A DNA stretch of 9,793 nt from Actinomycetota bacterium (GTDB lineage: Bacteria > Actinomycetota > Actinomycetes > Nanopelagicales > Nanopelagicaceae): positions 1 to 9,793 of the forward strand of contig WLNM01000031.1 in NCBI GenBank assembly GCA_009699825.1. The letters run 5' to 3'. Positions 5,527 through 9,793 of the stretch are shown here, piece by piece. Positions within the stretch are counted from its first letter, which is position 1; every line of letters begins with the position of its first letter. The notes beneath the pieces were generated by a model. That model worked only from the letters and a program-made list of their open reading frames with translations. It made no database searches and had not been told where the DNA came from. A program made the position numbers and the translations under genes.

Positions 5527-6963
5527 GTGCGATTCATAAATAATCCGAGCCACGACCTCACCTATGACGATGTATTCATGGTGCCGAGCAAATCAGAACT
5601 TTCATCTCGTATGGAAGTTGATCTCACTTCACACGATGGTTCCGGAACAACAATCCCATTAGTTGTCGCAAATATGACTGCAGTATCTGGTCGACGTATG
5701 GCAGAAACAATTGCACGTCGCGGTGGACTGGCAGTCATCCCACAAGATATTCCATTGGACGTAGTAGATAGCGTTATTAAATGGGTAAAAACTCGTCATA
5801 CATTCTTTGATACACCACTTACTTTGTCGCCACAGCAAACAGTTGCAGATGCGGTCAGTTTGTTATCAAAACGTGCGCATGGTGCCGTAGTAATAGTTGA
5901 AAATAACAAACCAATAGGAATTGTTACTGAAGAAGATTGTGCTGGCGTAGATCGCTTTACACAGTTGCATACCGTAATGAGTAAAGATTTAGTAACAATG
6001 AAAGATAACGCTGACGCACGCCAAGCATTTGATTTCTTACATGACAACCGTCGCAAACTTGCACCAGTTGTAAATGGCAAAGGTGAATTATCAGGAATTC
6101 TGACTCGAGTTGGAGCCCTGCGCAGTACTTTGTATACGCCAGCAGTTGATGCACAGAATAATTTACGAATAGCCGCAGCAATTGGAATCAACGGTGACGT
6201 TGCTGGCAAAGCACGAGCACTTCTTGATTCAGGTGCAGACGTACTTGTTATTGATACAGCGCACGGTCACCAGAAGAAAATGTTTGAAGCACTCAAAGCG
6301 ATTAAAGCGCTAAAACCACATGTGCCACTAGTTGCAGGAAATGTTGTAACCGCAGCAGGAGTTCAAGATTTAATCGATGCTGGTGCAGACATTATTAAAG
6401 TAGGCGTTGGTCCAGGTGCAATGTGTACAACACGTATGCAAACAGGTGTTGGCCGACCACAATTTTCAGCGGTGCTCGAATGCGCAGCAGCGGCAAAGAA
6501 AAAAGGAAAGTTTGTTTGGGCAGATGGAGGCGTTCGCCATCCTCGCGATGTTGCATTGGCACTTGCAGCAGGTGCATCAAATGTGATGATCGGTTCGTGG
6601 TTTGCAGGAACACATGAATCACCGGGGGATGTGCAGACAGATTCGACAGGTCGTCTATTTAAAGAGTCTTTCGGAATGGCTTCTGCTCGCGCAGTTGCAG
6701 CACGTACAACACAAGAAGATGCATTTGATCGTGCACGTAAAGCGTTATTTGAAGAAGGTATTTCAACTTCACGTATGTACTTAAATCCACAACGTCCAGG
6801 CGTTGAAGATTTGTTAGATGAAATCATTGCTGGACTTCGCTCTTCCTGTACATACGCAGGTGCAAAGAGTCTGGATGAATTCGCAGAAAAGGCAGTAGTT
6901 GGAATTCAATCCTCTGCTGGGTATGCAGAAGGCAGACCACTTCATTCGTCCTGGAGTGTATAA
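5527..6963 (+). CDS. guaB1: GuaB1 family IMP dehydrogenase-related protein, probable GMP reductase
   Basis: This 478-residue cytoplasmic enzyme belongs to the actinobacterial GuaB1 branch of the IMP dehydrogenase/GMP reductase family. A (beta/alpha)8 barrel is interrupted by two CBS domains at about 95-205. The phosphate/active-site loop GVGPGAMCTTR has catalytic C300, followed by TGVGRPQ; ADGGVRHP (332-339) and the GSWFAGTHESPG stretch (356-367) bind the nucleotide phosphate and shape the flap. The annotation label is often 'IMP dehydrogenase', but mycobacterial GuaB1 has been shown to be a GMP reductase. The likely reaction is therefore NADPH-dependent GMP to IMP plus ammonia, with CBS domains sensing purine nucleotides. 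Direction and ligands here are inferred. The start is GTG with no Shine-Dalgarno, in a leaderless context. The stop is immediately followed by the next gene, so the two form an operon. Confidence 0.93.
   Translation: MRFINNPSHDLTYDDVFMVPSKSELSSRMEVDLTSHDGSGTTIPLVVANMTAVSGRRMAETIARRGGLAVIPQDIPLDVVDSVIKWVKTRHTFFDTPLTLSPQQTVADAVSLLSKRAHGAVVIVENNKPIGIVTEEDCAGVDRFTQLHTVMSKDLVTMKDNADARQAFDFLHDNRRKLAPVVNGKGELSGILTRVGALRSTLYTPAVDAQNNLRIAAAIGINGDVAGKARALLDSGADVLVIDTAHGHQKKMFEALKAIKALKPHVPLVAGNVVTAAGVQDLIDAGADIIKVGVGPGAMCTTRMQTGVGRPQFSAVLECAAAAKKKGKFVWADGGVRHPRDVALALAAGASNVMIGSWFAGTHESPGDVQTDSTGRLFKESFGMASARAVAARTTQEDAFDRARKALFEEGISTSRMYLNPQRPGVEDLLDEIIAGLRSSCTYAGAKSLDEFAEKAVVGIQSSAGYAEGRPLHSSWSV
6953..6956 (+). 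promoter_or_regulatory. Ribosome binding site GGAG inside the guaB1 3' end
   Basis: GGAG lies seven bases before ATG 6964 and within the last codons of guaB1. It gives the downstream EEP hydrolase gene its own ribosome entry despite the zero-base gap, in contrast with the Shine-Dalgarno-free start of guaB1. Confidence 0.6.
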
Positions 6964-8400
6964 ATGCGAAAAATATCGGTAGTACTTTCATTTTTGTTAC
7001 TTGCTATCGGTACACCTAATGCACAAGCAGCCGATGCCAATCTGAAAGTTATGTCACGCAATATTTATGTGGGTTCTGATGTTGGTGTAGCGATGAAACT
7101 TATCCCAGATTTCAAAGCAGCAGCACAATTTATGTGGGATCAGGTTTCGGCAACAGATTTTTCAAAGCGTGCTCCACTTCTTGCAAAAGAGATAATTACA
7201 AATAAGGCAGACGTAGTTGGTATTCAAGAAGCAACAACGTGGGTTTGTAAAAAGAACGCATGGAGCGGCAAAACAGAAGTTCTTAACTTCACGGATCAAT
7301 TACTGGCTGCAACTAAGAATTTGGGCACAGAGTATGTTGTGGCAGAAAAAGATGGCACAACCGCTAAAAATATTGGGTTTTCAATTGCGGCAATACCTTT
7401 CCTTACTATCGTCAATGATCCAAAAACTTTTCAACCACTCTTTGGTCAAGACACTGCAGCATGCGGATTTGAAATTGGTGACGCGCTAATAATCAGAAAA
7501 GATCTTGCATCTCAGATTTCTAAAGTCGGCAACACTGAATACGACGCTTCCTACAGCATTGTTCCAACGCTTATGACTATTTATCGCGGATATACATGGA
7601 TGGATCTACAAGTTGGAACAAGCACAGTGCGCATTGTCAGCACACATCTTGAATCAGTATGGGATGCGAATAAAGTCCCTAACGCTGCAAAGCAAGCAAA
7701 ACAATTAGTTTCGGATTTATCCAACACGTCGATTCCAACAATTGTTATTGGTGATTTCAATGCAGATCCACGCGATCCGCGGAAAGATGCGAAGAGTAAT
7801 CCTGGGGGACAGCCAGAAGCGAGCGAAACGTGTCCTATACAAGTTGAGAACCCAACCGTAAAAAGTTCCATTGATTCCTGTAACGCATATTGGGTTATGC
7901 GAAAGAGTGGTTATTTAGATGTTGGACCCGATGCACTTAACGCAACAAATTTCACATGGGGTGGCAGTGCTTTATTAGCAGGACCAGATCTTGATCGTTA
8001 CAAAGCTGGAAAAGCAATGGGCAATGCACAAGGATTTACTGACAGACTCGATTATGTTTTTTATAAAAACGGAGTGCAACCACTGAACTCAAAAATTGTT
8101 GGGAACATTTGGCCATACAGCGAAAGCACGTGGGTTTGCGATAACGAAGAGCAGATTAATAACACGCAATTACTAGCCAACGAGATGAAAGTTGTTTCTC
8201 CTGAAACTGGTGTGTGCATGGAAACTGATCACGCTGGTTTATTTACGACTCTCGCAATTCCTGCAGGCATAAATGGAAGTACTCCAGATTTGCCATCGCA
8301 TGCACCATTTCCAATTTCATTCTGGCAGTGGGTTGGATTAGCAATACTTGCGTTAATTGCCTTCTTAATTATTAGGCGTAGACGTCGTAGAGCAATTTAA
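6964..8400 (+). CDS. Exported, membrane-anchored endonuclease/exonuclease/phosphatase (EEP) family hydrolase
   Basis: A Sec signal peptide (about 1-22, cut after AQA) is followed by a full EEP catalytic domain: N33 (SRNIYVG), E89 (IQEA), H228 (STHLES), D264 and N266 (GDFN), D363 (DRLDYVF) and D422-H423 (TDHAGLF). All the usual metal and catalytic residues of this DNase I-like fold are present. Six cysteines (95, 167, 290, 306, 392, 418) suit an extracytoplasmic enzyme. The C-terminus has a Pro-rich spacer, one membrane helix (about 453-470) and six arginines, so the enzyme should face outward with its tail inside. The substrate may be nucleic acid, a phospholipid or a phosphomonoester; the family does not decide. 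It lies directly after guaB1 with its own GGAG, suggesting cotranscription and perhaps nucleotide or phosphate scavenging. It ends two bases from the convergent permease gene. Confidence 0.9.
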   Translation: MRKISVVLSFLLLAIGTPNAQAADANLKVMSRNIYVGSDVGVAMKLIPDFKAAAQFMWDQVSATDFSKRAPLLAKEIITNKADVVGIQEATTWVCKKNAWSGKTEVLNFTDQLLAATKNLGTEYVVAEKDGTTAKNIGFSIAAIPFLTIVNDPKTFQPLFGQDTAACGFEIGDALIIRKDLASQISKVGNTEYDASYSIVPTLMTIYRGYTWMDLQVGTSTVRIVSTHLESVWDANKVPNAAKQAKQLVSDLSNTSIPTIVIGDFNADPRDPRKDAKSNPGGQPEASETCPIQVENPTVKSSIDSCNAYWVMRKSGYLDVGPDALNATNFTWGGSALLAGPDLDRYKAGKAMGNAQGFTDRLDYVFYKNGVQPLNSKIVGNIWPYSESTWVCDNEEQINNTQLLANEMKVVSPETGVCMETDHAGLFTTLAIPAGINGSTPDLPSHAPFPISFWQWVGLAILALIAFLIIRRRRRRAI

Positions 8401-8402
8401 AA

Positions 8403-9209
8403 TTAAAGTCGGCCGCCAGTAGCGTTATCTTGGCTGAGGCGTTGCGATAGATAGATAGGCAAAATTGAGAAAATAACAAGTATTGCTGCAACCACATTCA
8501 CGATAGGTGCCTGATTGGGCCTAAATAGATTGTTATAGATCCAAATAGGCAAGGTTTGAATTCCAGGACCAGCAGTAAATGTTGTTACAACGATTTCATC
8601 AAATGAAAGTCCGAAAGCAAGAAGACCTCCAGCAAAGAGCGCAGATGCAAGGTTCGGTAATGTAATTAATCTAAATGTAGTGATTCCGTTAGCACCAAGA
8701 TCCATTGATGCTTCTTGCAGTGATGAACCCATTCGCTTAAGGCGAGCAAATGCATTGTTATAAACAATTACGATACAAAATGTGGCGTGCCCAATCACAA
8801 CAGTGAGTAATCCAGTACTCATTCCAGCACCCTTGGTAAATGCGTTATTAAGCGCGATACCTGTGACAACTCCAGGAAGTGAAATAGGAAGTACGACAAG
8901 TAAAGAAATAGTGTCACGACCAAAGAATTTATAACGGCTAACCGCAAAGGCAAGAGCTGTACCTAAAAGAAGTGCAATAGCTGTTGCACACACACCCGCC
9001 AAAATGCTCCAACGCAGCGCTTCACGCACACCCGTATTTTCTAACGCCTTTGTCCACCACTGCGTTGTGAAATCTGTTGGTGGCCAACTAAATGTGCGAC
9101 TGCTGTTAAATGAGTTAATCACAACAACGGTGAGTGGGATATAAATAAAAGCTAAGCCAACTCCCATTAGAGATGCCAATACGTACCGTGCGCCGCGAGA
9201 TAACGTCAT
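8403..9209 (-). CDS. potC: ABC transporter permease, polyamine type (PotC/YdcV-like)
   Basis: This 268-residue inner-membrane subunit of an importer should pair with the PotB-like protein encoded just upstream. It has an N-terminal helix at about 10-33 and a binding-protein-dependent transport domain with five further helices. The EAA loop that contacts the ATPase is at 166-187 (EASMDLGANG, then LPNL). A late LSFDEIVVTTF (201-211) with TLPIWIYN is typical of PotC and YdcV. Spermidine/putrescine or a related amine is the likely substrate, but the binding protein and ATPase are outside the window. The start is ATG 9209, which overlaps the preceding stop as TAATG. An ATG-less extension of 13 codons to 9248 would run backward into potB and lacks family similarity. 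Tight coupling with potB is expected. Confidence 0.9.
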   Translation of the reverse strand: MTLSRGARYVLASLMGVGLAFIYIPLTVVVINSFNSSRTFSWPPTDFTTQWWTKALENTGVREALRWSILAGVCATAIALLLGTALAFAVSRYKFFGRDTISLLVVLPISLPGVVTGIALNNAFTKGAGMSTGLLTVVIGHATFCIVIVYNNAFARLKRMGSSLQEASMDLGANGITTFRLITLPNLASALFAGGLLAFGLSFDEIVVTTFTAGPGIQTLPIWIYNNLFRPNQAPIVNVVAAILVIFSILPIYLSQRLSQDNATGGRL

Positions 9210-9793
9210 TAGAGATCCGCCAATGCACCGGTGCGACGAACGAGCCACAGATAAAACGCCATGATTAGGACGGGAACTGCTGCAATAGTTGCGGCAAATG
9301 GCAAGTTAATGCTGAAGTTTTGATAAACAACGTTTCCAAGCATTTGCAATTTTCCACCAATAATTTGGGCAGTTATGTAATCACCAAGGGATAACGAGAA
9401 TGTGAACATTGATCCTGCAATGATGCTCGGAAAAATTAATGGTAAAACTACAGATCTAAAAGTATGGAAATTCCTTGCACCTAGATCACTTGAAGCATCT
9501 AATAAGTTATTTGGTAAGCGCTCAAGACCTGCATAAATTGGCAAGATCATGTACGGCAACCACAGGTATGAAAGTCCAATAATTATTGCTGGTCCACCAA
9601 AACCTGGTGAATGTATTCCAATCGGTCCCAGTAACCAATCGACAACACCAGAGCCTGGTTCGAGCATTGTGCGCCAAGCGTAAATTTTCACAAGGTATGA
9701 CGCCCACAAAGGGGTAAGTACAAGGGCAACAAGGAATTTCTTATTGCGTGGCTTTGCAATCTTTGCCATATAAATCGCCATAGGTATTGCAAG
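9209..9793 (-). CDS. potB: ABC transporter permease, polyamine type (PotB-like), N-terminus outside window
   Basis: The frame stays open to the right edge, giving 194 visible C-terminal residues. PotB proteins are usually near 280-300, so roughly the first third, including the first helix or two, is missing. ATG 9781 is internal: the four codons before it (LAIP) continue the family's second helix. Visible marks are TPLWASYLVKIYAWRTML (27-44), the EAA loop DASSDLGARN with LPLI (99-120), and LGDYITAQIIGG (136-147), all in PotB/YdcU positions. It forms the heterodimeric channel with the PotC-like subunit, whose start overlaps its stop by one base. The ATPase and substrate-binding protein probably lie further right. 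Substrate is inferred from family only. Confidence 0.88.
   Translation of the reverse strand, partial: LAIPMAIYMAKIAKPRNKKFLVALVLTPLWASYLVKIYAWRTMLEPGSGVVDWLLGPIGIHSPGFGGPAIIIGLSYLWLPYMILPIYAGLERLPNNLLDASSDLGARNFHTFRSVVLPLIFPSIIAGSMFTFSLSLGDYITAQIIGGKLQMLGNVVYQNFSINLPFAATIAAVPVLIMAFYLWLVRRTGALADL

Noticed and set aside
8311..8330. LPSHA before a helix and basic tail as an LPXTG sortase site
   Set aside because: The Thr-Gly that sortase A and known variants need is absent. I describe it only as a membrane anchor with an unusual tail.
9210..9248. Upstream start for the PotC-like protein, adding 13 residues
   Set aside because: The added residues overlap the end of potB, look unlike the family N-terminus, and the TAATG junction at 9209 is a classic coupled start.
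1..9793. CRISPR array, insertion sequence, prophage or genomic island boundary around the tRNA
   Set aside because: No repeated units, transposase or integrase genes, or duplicated tRNA 3' end were seen, and gene content and composition look uniform.

Overview
The window looks like chromosome from a streamlined, free-living actinobacterium. Judged by eye the DNA is moderately AT-rich, and only about 2% of it (roughly 225 bases by my count) lies outside genes. It carries actinobacterial-type families: a GuaB1-type IMP dehydrogenase homologue with GMP reductase as its likely job, and a secreted endonuclease/exonuclease/phosphatase (EEP) protein with an Arg-rich membrane anchor. At least two genes appear to have leaderless promoters. 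Freshwater Nanopelagicales (the acI group, 'Candidatus Planktophila' and relatives) fit best. That assignment is inference, because no rRNA or other phylogenetic marker is present.

Layout. At 1-341 (+) is the 3' part of a DinB-family gene cut by the left edge. It converges with no gap on a minus-strand group: a 63-residue unknown protein (1379-1570), an exported four-cysteine protein (796-1344) and a GNAT acetyltransferase (342-779). Upstream of this group, on the same strand, is tRNA-Thr(CGU) at 1621-1695. Eighteen bases further upstream ends a three-gene minus-strand operon at 1714-5439: an NCS1 purine/cytosine-type permease, a Tat-exported molybdopterin oxidoreductase and a catabolic-type glutamate dehydrogenase, with 9-base gaps between them. 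An 87-base region (5440-5526) carries back-to-back promoters. Going right, guaB1 (5527-6963) is followed without any gap by the secreted EEP hydrolase (6964-8400). Two bases later a convergent ABC permease pair begins (potC-like 8403-9209, potB-like 9209-9793), the latter cut by the right edge.

How the genes may work together. The genes around the divergent promoter suggest nucleotide and nitrogen salvage. An outer-surface phosphoesterase could release nucleotides or phosphate, a nucleobase permease could import bases, GuaB1 could return guanine nucleotides to IMP with release of ammonia, and glutamate dehydrogenase links ammonia to 2-oxoglutarate. The polyamine-type ABC permeases would bring in another nitrogen-rich substrate. 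This link is inferred from gene families and adjacency only. No mobile element, CRISPR array, prophage or obviously foreign segment was seen, and no gene-free stretch exceeds 87 bases.
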